A DNA stretch of 64,000 nt from Carya illinoinensis (lineage: Eukaryota > Streptophyta > Magnoliopsida > Fagales > Juglandaceae), in contig NC_056766.1 of NCBI RefSeq assembly GCF_018687715.1, forward strand, positions 2,980,001 through 3,044,000. Reading direction: 5' to 3'. The translations under genes were made by a program, and so were the position numbers. A model generated the notes under the pieces. The model had not been told where the DNA came from. It did no database searches and saw only the letters and a list, made by a program, of their open reading frames with translations. Below, piece by piece: positions 1-17,200 of this stretch; the first letter of the stretch is position 1; every line of letters starts with the position of its first letter.

Positions 1-2207
<2,207 letters not shown>

Positions 2208-2295
2208 GGCTACCACGGATGATGATGATGATGTAGATGATCGATCAATCGATTGCTTTGTTTTGATTTTGAGATATGTGTCTCCGACTGTGCGT

Positions 2296-2316
2296 GGGGA
2301 GGTATATCTAGTGTCA
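2296..2316 (-). promoter_or_regulatory. Degraded TATA region of ADH copy 1
   Basis: On the minus strand the sequence reads ACTAGATATACCTCC about 95 bases upstream of the ATG. Copies 2 and 3 have an uninterrupted TATATATA at the equivalent place. The break in the TATA run here may weaken this promoter. Confidence 0.4.
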
Positions 2317-2346
2317 ATGCCTGTAAGAAAAGGAGAAACCCGCTAA

Positions 2347-2885
2347 GAGCATTGGCAAGACTATTGCCAAGTCCCAAATTTGACTAAAACGAAAGAAAGA
2401 TAACATGCAAGGAATCACATTCCAGCTAGATTCAACAGACTAAAAAGAAAATGAATAATGAATGTCCAAAAGATAAAATACCCACCAACCAAGATGAGAA
2501 GAAGAACCTGAATTGAGAGACTTCGGCGTGATTGAGATTATACCCAGATGCTTCAAACCACTCCATGGAGAGAAAAGACTGGGGCCCAGTGGAGGAGCCG
2601 CTTTGGGGAGATGAAGTTTCGGGGTTTTAGATTGTGACGCTAGAGAAGAAGATGTGGTGTAAATGGATGATTTTGTAGAAGAGACGGGTGTTGATAAAAA
2701 CGTGGGAGCGCAGATTGCCGAGGCCATGACCATGCGCGTGGTCGTTTGCAGGTCTGTCTGCTTATTTTGAAGTCTGGTTTTTGAGTAAGGAGAGGGTACG
2801 TCGACGGAAAGAAGGAAGACGAAAATGGGGGGAGCTCTCTTTCGGTGTGAGAGAAAAGGAGGAAAATACCACTATGCCAGTGCTC
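2347..2885. mobile_element. Non-autonomous TIR transposon carrying a captured gene fragment, in the ADH copy 1 promoter
   Basis: A 539-bp insertion relative to ADH copies 2 and 3. Its ends are imperfect inverted repeats: GAGCATTGGCA on the left and TGCCAGTGCTC on the right. It is flanked by a 3-bp TAA duplication (2344-2346 and 2886-2888), and the empty site in copy 2 reads CCGTTAAGAA. A TAA (TWA) target duplication and GAGCA-type ends fit the PIF/Harbinger superfamily. The family assignment is inference; the insertion itself is seen by comparison with copies 2 and 3. It carries the start of another gene on its minus strand (see 2440-2733). Confidence 0.7.
2440..2733 (-). pseudogene. Captured first exon of a chloroplast-targeted protein gene (fragment)
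   Basis: The minus-strand reading frame begins MVMASAICAPTFLSTPVSS and is rich in Ser, Thr, Pro and Lys with almost no acidic residues, typical of a chloroplast transit peptide. After residue 80 or so the reading ...SSSHLGW runs into GGTGGGTATTTT, which looks like a 5' splice donor; the frame beyond it is probably intron. A pyrimidine-rich stretch upstream (2735-2865) looks like its 5' UTR or promoter. The fragment lies wholly inside the TIR element at 2347-2885 and no later exon follows, so it is a transduplicated 5' end rather than a gene. I could not identify the parent gene. Confidence 0.5.
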
Positions 2886-2942
2886 TAAGAACATCACCAT
2901 GCCAAACAAGCAAAGTTGGTTCCAAGTTCAAAGGTTCTCACT

Positions 2943-2984
2943 GTGTCAAAACCAGTAGTAGCATTCCACTGCGCCTGCTGGTTT
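2943..2984 (-). promoter_or_regulatory. Conserved ADH upstream block, copy 1
   Basis: This block (GTGTCAAAACCA... through GCGCCTGCTGGTTT on the plus strand) recurs upstream of all three ADH genes although surrounding sequence has diverged. It holds two GT-type motifs (TGGTTT and its inverse AAACCA) beside a GC-rich core, resembling the GT/GC make-up of plant anaerobic response elements. In copy 1 the TIR element pushes it about 540 bp further from the gene. Confidence 0.45.
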
Positions 2985-3340
2985 AAGGAAGCATACTGCA
3001 TAGTCAATGTCCTTTTCCTGATGGTATTTTTCGTGTCACAATTTTTTTCCAGTTTTGCCCTTCTTTTTTTAGTTGTTTTCCCTTTTTATTCCTGCTTTTT
3101 TAAGATTATGTTCGTGCATTTATAGTTTTACCCCTCTATTTTGTTTGTTTACCCTTTTTGTCCGTCGGTTTGTTTTTGTTTTATTGGTAGTTTTACTTTT
3201 TTACCCCTCAGTTCCTTGAACATTGACTTCTCGACCATTTTTCCCTCCCATTTTTGTCCCTCGTTTTTATTTGCATATTTACGTTTTTGCCCCTTGTTTT
3301 TATTCACTTTTGTCTCTCAATTCCGCCGCGATATTTATAA

Positions 3341-3490
3341 AAAAATTTATGTAAAGTGACTTTTATATATTTTTTATATACCCAATTATGGTAATTGGTT
3401 GAATTAATTTTTTTAATATAAAATAGTTATTTAACAAATTATATTAATAAAATATATAAAAAATATATGAAAATAATTATATGTAGCATA
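3341..3490. repeat. AT-rich inverted-repeat element (MITE-like)
   Basis: The left part reads TTTTATATATTTTTTATATA and the right part carries its near reverse complement (ATATATAAAAAATATATGAAAA). A related element sits at 30660-30800. Exact ends and target duplication are not clear. Confidence 0.35.
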
Positions 3491-4267
3491 ACTATATTTA
3501 TATAGGAAATTTTTAGATTTCTGGCCATAGTGAAAGTTCTCTCTTTCTCTTGGAATTGAGAAAGAGAGAAATCGCTTTTGATTCACTTTTTTTCTTATTT
3601 TTTTATAGAAGAAATCAAGATCTGTACAATTTTTATTAAAAAATAAATAAAAATTCCGCTATCATTTTAGCTCTACTTCCTACTCTATTTGTTTTAATTA
3701 TATTTAAGCCTTCATTTTTACGTATTAAACCAATAGAAGTTAGTATGTATTTTTAAAGCTTTTCCTCAAGCTAATAATCAAAGTATACAACCAATGTATG
3801 ATGAGACCTGGGACTCGTTCAAGCACTTCAAAACCTTTAAGGCACACATAATTTTACACAATTTCTCCGTAAAGTTGTTTGTAGAGCCTTCTAATTAACT
3901 TTGAAGGGACTGACGAGAGTATGATTTGGATTCCTGGCACCTGGCTCCATAAACAGTTTAAAAAAATTGGCCAAGTTATTCCTTATGCAGTTGAAGGTGA
4001 GTAGGAGAAGAAGACGCCCTTGCAAAGGTTATTAAGCAACATACAACCATAGTTATGCAGTATAGTTAGAGAAATAATTTATACTAATTTCATATAAGTC
4101 TTTGTAAAAAAGTAAACCTCAATATAATTACTTTTCTTTGTTGAATTTCTTATACTTATTTTTTATGCTAATTTTTATTATTACCTTTTGCAACATCTAT
4201 AAAATTGATTGGTGTAGCCAAAAAATAATGAAATAACTCCTATCAAGAAATTGATTGGGGAGAAGCC

Positions 4268-4500
4268 TTTCCTCCCATTGGCATCTACCTTAAGTTTGAA
4301 ACTCCTTAAAAATCCACGAAATTAAAAAATATATATTAAAAATTCTATGAAAATTAACTTTGTTACCCAAAAAAAGATGTTTTTTGTTTGTTTGTTTTAT
4401 AGTTTCACCCCAACATTAAAGTTTATTTTTCCGTCCTGTCCTCTTTGTTCTTAGTTTAAAAATCTTTTGAGACTCATATATTCTATTAAAATATTAAGTG
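4268..4500. repeat. Dispersed repeat, copy A
   Basis: Shares a series of blocks in the same order with 21297-21560: CCCATTGGCATCT, GAAAATTAACTTTG, CATTAAAGTTTATTTTTCC, and ATTCTATTAAAATAT. No terminal repeats or coding capacity are visible. Confidence 0.5.
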
Positions 4501-4579
4501 GGGGTAAAGGAGCATCCCGAAGGAATCGGAGTGTGGGCAAGATCAGTTGAATGTTTATAAGAAAGTTAAAAGAATTTTG

Positions 4580-4732
4580 CTATATACAAGTACAGTTACA
4601 TGCTAATCTGTGTATCAATACTGATTTATTCATACTTAAAATTTAAATTAACATTATTTCAATAAAATCTATTTTTTGATCAATCATATCATATTGGTAT
4701 ACAGATTAGTGCATAATTATGCTTGCAATTAT
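4580..4732. mobile_element. MITE with CTAATCTGT inverted ends, copy A
   Basis: The left arm contains GTTACATGCTAATCTGT and the right arm ACAGATTAGTGCATAATTATG, which are imperfect inverted copies around an AT-rich core. Related copies are at 18267-18370 (opposite orientation) and 28721-28864. Confidence 0.6.
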
Positions 4733-6330
4733 ATTTTTCCAAAGTTTAAAAGATTCCTTTTTAAGATTTTTCATTCTTAAGAGAATTCTATTGCTGTGAA
4801 CCGTGAACCAATTTCATCCGCAATCTCTCACAAAGCCATTCTCATATCAAGATTTGAAATATCTCTAAGTTATTTTTAAATAGTAAAGTGATCTAAGATA
4901 TTATGTGAGTAATAGTGAAAAAATAATAATAAAATAATAAATAATAATGAATAATAATATAAAATAATAAAAAATATGTGAAAAATAATAATAAAATAAT
5001 AAATTGTAATAAAATATTCTCAAAACACTCCACTATCCAAACTAGCTCCTTAGTTTTAAAAGCTTGAAGGATATAAAATAATAAATTTATTATTTGAAAA
5101 ACTCTACTCGCAACCGACCTAAGACACCCTCACAGCATTGCATCCGACATGGTATAATTAGAAACTACGTCATTTCTCTTATCATAGCCAAACCCAAACA
5201 AAGGCCTCCATCCCCATGCCCATGAAGATAGAAGTTTTCGTCTGAGTCTTCTCCTGTTCCTATGCTTTTATTGTCTTCTCCATTGAAACCCTTATCCCCA
5301 CAGTTGCCAACGACGACGAAACCACATCCCACAAAAGCTAATTACGTCTTCTCCACAAACACCCGCGAAGCCACTGTCATCGTCTTCTTCTTTGTCTTCT
5401 CTACGAAGCCCCCCTTCGTCTTCTCCACCCAGATCTGAAATTTCCTTCCCACAAAATCCTAAAACTCTAACACTAGCCCTAACCCTAACCGAAATCGAGG
5501 ATATATATGGTTACTGATAGTACTTAAAGTGTTGGATAGGGATATTGTAGAAAATCAAACGGTTTGATTTGGAGCCTCATTAATGTTACTTTTGATTGTT
5601 ATTGTAGTTGAACAGACTAGATTAAAATCAAGAATTTACATTTTGAAACCACGAAGTTTACATATTGTTCTGTTGTTCGTGACAATTTGGCCTATCTGCC
5701 TTTGATAATTTAAAGTAGGCCTAAATTGCTTATTTTTCTACCATACCATTTATGTTGAGTGGCCTGTTTGCCGATGACTACTATCAGTTCTTCCTTCTTC
5801 ATTCTTTTAGATTTCTGTTTCTGAAATCTGAAAGTTTCCCACATTTCCTTTCATCTGTGTTAGCTTTTCTTTCTTTTATTTTTTTTTTTCTTTAATAAAT
5901 CGGCATTGCACGTTAGCCGATTGAACAAAGGTCCGCCGCTCGGTTGCCCGTAGCGGTATTGTTATTATTTATATTATAATTTAACACCTGGCAAAGAACC
6001 ATTGCACAGCTCGCCTACTACTCATCTATTAGTAGGCACGTTGAAAAGTCGAATTTCAATGGAAAATTAAACATATGTTGTGTGGGAAGCTGGAACATGA
6101 GTGTCCCAAGCACCGTTTACACGTTGACTTGATGGTGTCTTGAATCAATTGACTTGTGCGCAAGGATTTAGGAACAGTTCGAGAACAAAAGAAATATAAT
6201 AAAAAGAAAAAAGAGGCTGAATGTATATCGATAAGCAAATTTCATTGCTAGAAAAACAATTTATATAAAGATAACTCATTCTGAACGAACAGGAATATAT
6301 TAACACAGGCAAAGGAAAACATATTTAAAT

Positions 6331-6336
6331 TTTATT
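6331..6336 (-). terminator. Possible polyadenylation signal of ADH copy 2
   Basis: AATAAA on the minus strand about 130 bases past the stop codon, in an AT-rich region. It is a plausible signal by position only. Confidence 0.35.
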
Positions 6337-6463
6337 CCCAAGTACTGTTCGACAATACCACATAAAAGTAACGAAAAACTGATTGTTTTCTCTGCATAAT
6401 CACATGAATACTTACTTAAGATCTTGTTCTGATTACAAGAATGCACAGAACAAATGTAGAGTT

Positions 6464-9095
<2,632 letters not shown>

Positions 9096-9179
9096 GGCTA
9101 CCTCGGATGATGATGGTGATGGATCGATCGATTGCTTTGTTTTGATTGTGAGATGTGTCTCCGACTCTGTGTGGGGGGG

Positions 9180-9188
9180 TATATATAG
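9180..9188 (-). promoter_or_regulatory. ADH1: TATA box of ADH copy 2
   Basis: The minus strand reads CACTATATATACC about 85-90 bases upstream of the ATG, giving a 5' UTR of roughly 55 bases. The same spacing is seen in copy 3. Confidence 0.6.
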
Positions 9189-9262
9189 TGTCAATGCTTG
9201 TGATAGAAGAGAAAACCGTTAAGAATACCACTATGCCAAACAAGCAAATTGCATTGTCACTG

Positions 9263-9306
9263 TGTGTCAAAACCAATAGTGGTATTCCACTGCGCCTGCT
9301 GGTTTG
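9263..9306 (-). promoter_or_regulatory. Conserved ADH upstream block, copy 2
   Basis: TGTCAAAACCA followed by ATTCCACTGCGCCTGCTGG on the plus strand, nearly identical to 2943-2984 and 28124-28166. Homology between copies 1 and 2 stops just beyond it, so it also marks the edge of the tandem duplication. Confidence 0.45.
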
Positions 9307-11071
9307 ATTAATAATTATAATATTAATACTTTTTTACATTATATTATTCTAAGTTCAAAATCATACATATCCTGAAAAATAAAATCGAAGTTCGGCATAT
9401 GGTTTTGGTGCTGTAGTTTTCGGATAGTCCTCTTAATTAATTAATTAATTAGGATTCAATTTACAATATATATAAATTATATAAAATTATATCAATGAAA
9501 GCTCTAATTTTTAAATTATATAAATTTAAATCTTAATAATAAGCAAATACATGGATAAACTTGAAGGAAATAGTTGAACCAATATGATTATTCAATGACA
9601 ACATGGATGGCAGTACTCTTTGCCAAGTTGTCACCCTGCTACCATCACACAAGACATCCTCAATTAACTGTATTTTAATGAGACCGGATGTATTTGATTG
9701 AAAATCCCCGTTTACTGCGTTTTTGGATTCATAGGGGATGGTTTCATGCGAAAAACTCTTAAGGTAAAGATTACGAGTAATCCTACATATAATTAGGAAA
9801 TGTGTAAATACCATATAGTCGATTTAAAAACGAATAAAATTTATTATTAAAAAATTAATTTTCATTTATTTTTTTTTTTCAAAATAATTATATAATACTT
9901 ATATATTTACAGCTGCAAATATCATTTCTCCAAAATTATTGAGTCACATACAACTATCACCCTAGAAACATTATAGTTATAAGTTATTATTATATTTTAT
10001 AAAGAAAAATTATATTTATAGTCTTAAAAGAGATGTAAACTCCATACATCCCTTTCGAAAAAAGTGAATATATATGAAACTTATATAAAAGAATTTATTT
10101 TTTTAATAATAGACCCTATCATTTCTAAAAAAGAATACACATGACTTGCATATTTGAAGACTATCTCTAACATTACTCTTTTATAAAAGATCATGATATG
10201 ATCACAGTTTATGTACACGAATCCCATTTCGCTAACATTTTATTTTATTAAAGAGAAGACATTCACGTCTACTGATAAAGAAAAACAATTGTAACATGTA
10301 AAATGAATGGCTTCCTAAAGTATTGTCTGAAAGGAGTTTATCTTCCTCTTTCACTTTAACCTTCTTCTTCTTCTCTATCCTTCCTCATCTTGTTTTAAAA
10401 AAAGGAAATAGAAGACAAGTGAGTTTTGTATACAAGTTTTTACCATGAATTTTCGGACATAGGCCTCAAGTTTTTATCATAGCGTCAAAAATATGACATC
10501 AATAGAAAGCATTGAAGGGAAGACAATTCAGATGTCTATAAAATATGAATGCTTTTTCTATGTTGAATTTTCTTACAGCTGAGGAAAGGAGGTCATTGGC
10601 TTTTGCTCCGGAGAAGCTTGAAATTAGAGAGATTAGGAGCTGTATAGAGTATAATTGTTCATCCACAGATTCTCCCCTATTGGGGAATATTGAGACTCAG
10701 GGAATTTAACAATTGTATGAATCAGGAATAACGAGCACTGCCCTCTGTATAAGATCTCCCTAGAACTTGAAGATCAGCTATCTTCAATTTCTGCTTTGGA
10801 GATGTGTGGAATAAAACGTGGGAGCCAGTTGAAATTTGCATGATTAAAATGGAAGTTAAGAATTAACACTTCACAATTCATAATGAAGTTTGGATAGTTG
10901 TAATCCATCAAAATAAAGAAGTTTTGCACAAGTATCTACAAAATTGAGTAGCCAGATGGAAATCAAAGATGTCTAAACTATCAGTTAAAATATATCCAGG
11001 TACCATCTCCTCAAACGTCCAAGCTCTTACAACTTAAAAACCTCACAACATCACGTAGCTCAACTGCATAT
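9307..11071. other. Intergenic between ADH copy 2 and THG1
   Basis: AT-rich, with a (TTAA)n run near 9435-9450 and one MITE (9995-10190). Positions 10560-11070 are less AT-rich and may include the THG1 3' flank, but no coding frame stands out. Confidence 0.4.
9995..10190. mobile_element. Short MITE, family 2, copy A
   Basis: Related, in inverted orientation, to 48490-48670. Shared blocks include GAAAAAAGTGAATA, TTTTTTAATAATA and the AGTCTT/AGACT ends. More distant relatives are at 37264-37432 and 57072-57230. Confidence 0.5.
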
Positions 11072-11150
11072 GAGAAGTTTCTCTTGGTGATATTTTCAGA
11101 ACGGTTTAGGGTTTAGGGTTTAGGAGAAGTTTCTCTTGGTGATATTTTCA
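11072..11150. repeat. Interstitial telomeric repeat insertion with 27-bp flanking duplication
   Basis: Three plant telomere units (GGTTTAGGGTTTAGGGTTTAG, 11103-11123) lie between two identical 27-bp copies of a sequence beginning GAGAAGTTTCTCTTGG (11072-11098 and 11124-11150). It lies just downstream of the THG1 stop codon, probably in the 3' UTR. Confidence 0.75.
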
Positions 11151-11279
11151 ACTTCCAACTTTCCCAGAACATAGAAAAGCAGATGCATGGTAACCTCATA
11201 CGTATAGGGAATACAACATAATGGCAAAGGAACTTTTGCAGGAGATTCATGTTGATAAGAAAACTGTGAACCAAATACT

Positions 11280-14200
11280 TCAAAGTTTTGGTGTTGTCTC
11301 ACCAAGGATGCTCGAGTGTGCTTCCCAAAAGTTCGGCTTGATAATGTCACAATGTTCTACAGTAACTTTCTTGTGAGAATTTGCAACGGGTGCTCCATTC
11401 TCATCAGTTAAAGTTATGTCTTCCTGTATACAAAACAAAAATCTGAGCTTCAGAAGATACACCATCAAGGAAGATTGGAAAAGAAGATTGGAAAATGACT
11501 GACACACAGGATGTTGTAAAACACAACCATTGAAGTTGAAGGAAGCCAACCAAACAGTGTGTCCCAATTTTCCCTCAGCTATCAACACTACCTAGTGGTC
11601 AATTCTGAAAAAAGGAAAATTTGGTACCATACAACAGAATTTTGGGGGGCTTTCTTTAAAATTCAAAAGTTTCTTTTATATGACAGTTATTTATCTTTTT
11701 TGTTGTTTTCCAATAAAATCACAAGAAAATGTGTGGAGTGCTGGTTGCTTACAGGCAAAAGGACATATATCTACCTAAATAAGGACCGGAGAAGAATATT
11801 GTAAGCTTCTAAAGTGGAACAAGTGATGAGAGAGAACCATCATCATTAACTGCTCAGGTTAGATGCCAAATGGCATGCTTACACACACAGCAAAGCTATC
11901 TACATGTAGATTAATCTGGAAGGTCCAACTATCAGCCAAACAATTTGTCATCAAGAAATTTATTTAACCATATTGATGCAAGCACAATGGAGTCCACATT
12001 CTCTGAAGAGTGGTCGCCAACTTTGTCCTAGAGTGGCATCACCTTCAAACAGATAAGCATTCACCAGATGAGCTCAAAAGCCAGGCTGAGATAATCGGTC
12101 TAGGTGATTGAGCATCAAAAACAACTCGAACCAATTCATATCCACATTTCATCATGCACCCCAAATCGTCACAGTGCAACATCTCTTAGTGGACTGTGAT
12201 ACAAGTTCAAGATAATCTGGAAGAAGTTGCATTGAAAGTAGTATGAAGAATTCACCTCTGGTAAGGAGATAAAGATTACCTTCTCCCAGAAAGCTAAGGA
12301 TCCTTGGCGGAACATGGGTTCTAATTCATTGTACTCAATATGGAATTCCTTGATAAGTAGTTCATTTTTCTCTCTTGCTTGAGTACCCTGGAAAATTAAT
12401 ATTCTGACAGCAACATTAACAGCTGATATTCACATGGATACCTTCTCTCCCTATAACATAGATTTCAAAATGATACAGACTAAATTTGCATTTTTATAAA
12501 TGTCACGGACTGGATAATAAAGTATAGCATGGGCATATATGACAATAGTGCAAGTGTGTAGAAAATAAAAGAAGGCAACAGCAAAAGAATAGGCAACAAT
12601 CCATGTACTTGAGAAAGTACCAGGGGCGAGCTCCTATGACCTTTAGACAATAGCAAAAGAATCATAACAGAAACAGATAATTTTTTTTTATTTCTTATTT
12701 TTATTTTTTATAGGTATAACAGGAACAGATAGATAAAATGATTAGAAGAGTAGAAGTACATGGAAGATATAAAATGATAAGAAATATACATGATTTAGTA
12801 GTCTGTCATTTAGGGGTGTTTGATAGACCAAACCATAGAAGGTATACAGACCATGATCCTCAAAACTCAATAATCCCACTAGGATTCAATGAAACTTCTT
12901 AAATATTTCTCACAATGGTGGAAATCTGCATGATTGTGACTGTTTTTGTGTATGCATACATGCTTTTAGGAGTCTCTGCTCCGGTATATGCAAGCAACAT
13001 ATATTAAGCAAGGGAAAAATGTTGATTAATGTTTACAATTAAAGAAGCTTAAACCACAAGGCTCTGGAAAATCAACCTTTTAACTGCTTGAAAGGTTTAA
13101 AATCTGCAAGCTCTGAGCACTAAAACAAAAATCTTCAGCAAGGGATTAAGTTACAGCAGACCAAGAAACTAAAACAACAAAACTCTCCAAAAAGAGTTTG
13201 AAATGATGATAATATGTCAACAATATGCTCTCTCTCATAGTGGAGTCCCTTGCTCTAAATTTCTTGTGGAGGATCCCATCTAAATATGGAAAATATATGA
13301 TCTACTTACGCAGCATAAAAAATTCCATTAGAACATGAATACACATCATAAGAAAAGAAAGAAAACCAAGAAAAAGAAGAGACAAGAAAAACTAAAGAAC
13401 AAGACGAATACAAAGGAAGTAATCTAACAAGACTGAAGGAACAATCCTTGGAGAGGGTGAACAGATCTTAGCACGCACCTTCAGATAATCTTGAGCTTCA
13501 CTTTTGCCTTTTCCTTTCTTGTTTACAAGCATCCAGAAACAAGTATTATACTGATTATTAATGTGGCCTGCAATATGTCTACAGAATTAACAACGATGCC
13601 CTAAAACAGAAGAAGTTTATACACTGTCTGCAAAAGTAATTAATTTGGCTTTAAATGTTAAAAAACCAGTTTCGTTTAGTTACATAGATGAGATGAGATG
13701 AAAGTCAAACATTGTATAAAATATTGTTAGAATAATTTTTGTTTTGAGATTTGAAAAAGTTGAATTGTTTTTTGTATTTTGTTTAGGAGTTTGGGAAAGT
13801 TGTAATGATTAGATAAGATGAGATGAGATGGTTGTGAAAACAAACTAGGCCCAAAAGTTCAAGGTCTTTTTCTCTCCAATTTTTTTGTCCGCTACCATAA
13901 TATCATTAACAATGTTATTATAATTTGTAAAATGCACTTAATACTCACAATCAACTTGTCTCCATGCTAGATAGTCTCGACAAATCTCATCTGATGGATA
14001 GCATACAGCACGTCCATCAAAAGAAGGAGGGTACTTCAATTCTTTCAGTGGAAAGAATTCTTTCCATTTCATTACGTACATGGAAGAGAAGAATGATACA
14101 GTGACAGACACCATTTCACTGCAAAGGTGATAATCAAAGTGGTTTTAATACTGAATGCTCAGGTATACATTAAATACTAGAAGTCTCCCTCAGGCAAATT

Positions 14201-17200
14201 GAACATTCAAATTTCCCCACATAGGCCTCAGTGTTACCAAACAGGCAAGGAGAGAGCATTCCTTCCTGTCTCCCATCCCAACACGATATTATCCCACAAA
14301 AACTATAGCGTTTGGAACTAAAACAATAAAGGTAGGAGAAAGACCTTGCTCTACGTTGATAGAAATGAGAATCCTTCTTAAAAACGAAGCTGGATAACAC
14401 CAAATATGTGATTAGAAACAGCTACAAGTATCAAGTCTAGAACTATAAAATATGAAATAATGCCATACCTGTACTCATCACTGACACCATAGGCAAATAT
14501 TATATCTGGAATCTCTTGTAACACAGCCACTGCACATGAATTCATAAGGTTCAGAGCTTGTTTGTCGTTTGGCTTCTCAAATTGATGAACTTCAGAAAAT
14601 CTACCACAATACAGACAACTGAACCCTGAGCCTCATTTGCAGTATCTTAGCGGGAAAACCAAGCAACAAAATTCCATGCATCACAGATTAGGAACATATA
14701 GGTCAGCAGGAGTCCTCTATAATTTCTTCACTTAAGAGAAAAAATCATTTTAATTGATTAGACGTTTCTCAAAGTAGGATTTTGAATGACCCAAAAATTT
14801 TCACATCCGTTCTATTCTACAAGCTGTTTTATACTTGTGACAACAAATGACCATAAGACATATCAGCACTTTTGCATGTGCCCTAAATTGTGAAAGCTTC
14901 CTCTTCAAGGTGCAACCTAGTGGTCAAAGGGTGGATTTGAGAGTCCTCACTAAGAGTCCTCCTAGATTAATTGATACCGAATTTTGACGAGTAGGATTGT
15001 GCATCTGAACTTTTTTTTTTTGTCAGTTGGAGTTTACACCCAGGGGTGGGTCCAAAGGGCCCTAACTTGGTGAGGTTCCATGTCATCAATGCATGGTTGC
15101 ATGCCTAATGGTCTTCATGTATTTATCGGAATATTTAAACATACAGTGACCAGGGTTTTCTAACATTTTGAAAACTGAGCGGAGCCCACCCTACAATGCT
15201 TCCAACTTCATTTGATTAGCAACAATGAGAACCAGGAAAGGGAAAAGAAATTGGCAGTCCCAGTTCTAGCGACAATGACACTATGTTTCCATGCATATTT
15301 TAACTTTACCTATGAAAATGGCAGCCATCAATTCTGATTACAATCCATGTAGAGGGCATCAATTTGTTCTCAAATTGGAAGAACCTAACATACTCCAATT
15401 TTATTTTGTCCGCATCCTCCGTAAAACCACCCACCTCCTTCAAAAGACTTGGATGTTCATTCCAAAAACTTCTTCCAGCTATATTCTCAGCATGGAAAAT
15501 TCTAGCCTTTCTCCTATGTCTTTTAACAGGGGCACCATTCTCACTGTACTTGACATTTTCTTCCACCTAAACAATGTCAGACCGGCTTAACATGTTAGAA
15601 GCAATATCCAAGGCAATGTAGAAAAGAGCAATTAGGGATAAACATGATTACCTTTGTTTTGAAAATGCAGGATCCTTGACGGTAAATGGCAGGAAGGTTC
15701 TTGTAATTGATGTGGAACTTTTGAAAAAGCAACTCATTTTTCTGTTGTTTTTGGGTGCCCTGAAAGTTTAAAGATACAACACGGCCATGAATAACAAGGG
15801 GATATTTTTAAGTCATTATGCATGCCAACATTGGAAACCAAAATATTTATTTGGATGCAAAGTGCCGGACAAGAATCAAAGCAAAAATACATGAATTAAA
15901 AATTAGGTTAAATATAGTTAGACTGGAAATTGGACTCTGTTGAAGGATTTAACAATAAAATTCCGAGATTATAAAGTTAATAAAGAAAATGATGACACAA
16001 AAGTCACTTAAAACAATGGAAGTAAAAGTTAAAACAAAAGAAGTACCATTTAATCTTGGAAATCCAAAAGCTAGCAAACCTTTTCACACAGACTTATATA
16101 CACGTAAAATGCATATTTTCTTTTGACAAGATATGCATGTAAAACATCTTTTTATAGGTATATGCATGGAAAAAGATATGAAAGACAGATTCATACAAAT
16201 TAGCACCTTTAAAAACTCGTGTGCTTTATTTTCAGTCTCACCACCTTTAACCAACATCCAGAGACAAGTATCATGCAGGTTATTGAGATGACCTGTAAAA
16301 AGAACAGATAAATGTGAATTGTAAGACCTAACCATGTTGTCGATTTTCTCTAAAGTCTCAGAAGTAGTTAAATCCAAATCCAAACAAGAAACTCATTACA
16401 GAAATGTTCAAAGTTGTTGAATGATATTTAATACCAGTGGTCAAGTACTTACAATCGTTTTGTCTCCATGCAAGATATGCTTGAAGAACTTCTATTGATG
16501 CACAACTTATTACACGCGAATGATATGATGGGGGATATTTCAACTCTTTCTCAGGGAAGAATTCTTTCCATTTGGTGACATATACAGAGGAGAATAAGGA
16601 GACAAGGAGAGATAGTAGCTTGCTGCAGAGTCAATTTAGATAGCAAGTGAACACTGAGAATAAATATACAATTAGGATCTTGTTTATTGAACTTGCAAAA
16701 AAACGTGACTGTTACAAAATACAAACTTTGGTAGGGATCCAGAGCAGTCACATCTCAATGCTAAGACCAGTGTATGCATAGCTGCCTGTGCTATTTTATT
16801 TTAGCTGTTGGATTCGTTAATACTTCTCATGCTGTTTCAATTACTATGGTCCTTGAATGCTATATTTTTTGTTATATACTGATAATAGTGTACTCTTCTT
16901 TTAGGGCTGTGTGCATAAGCTAAAACTGGCAGGCAAAAGGCCTCTCTATTCACACCCTGACATCACAGTCCCCAACAAATGATAACTTACACACATCAAA
17001 GACCATAGAAGGCGCGAACAAAAAAAAGGACCACAGAAGATACAGAAGTAAGTTCAGATTAAAAACCTGGCACGCCGCTGGTAGAACTTGGATGTCTTCT
17101 TGAAAACAAAACTGCAACTCATATCACCGATAAACCATGAAGCTCCGCATAGGGAAGTTAATGATGTCATATTATAATATCGTAGGCATATAACAAGATG

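Larger units (their letters stand above)
2990..6060. other. Intergenic, repeat-rich, no gene seen
   Basis: Positions 3040-3330 form a T-rich tract with repeated TTTTTACCCCT-like and TTTTTGTCCCTC-like units. Positions 3341-3490 are an AT-rich inverted-repeat MITE related to 30660-30800. Positions 4268-4500 recur at 21297-21560. A MITE lies at 4580-4732. Positions 4915-5010 are an AATAAT-rich tract. Around 5470-5490 is GCCCTAACCCTAACC, a short telomere-like (telobox) motif next to a pyrimidine-rich stretch that looks like an old promoter or 5' UTR, but no open frame follows it. Confidence 0.5.
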
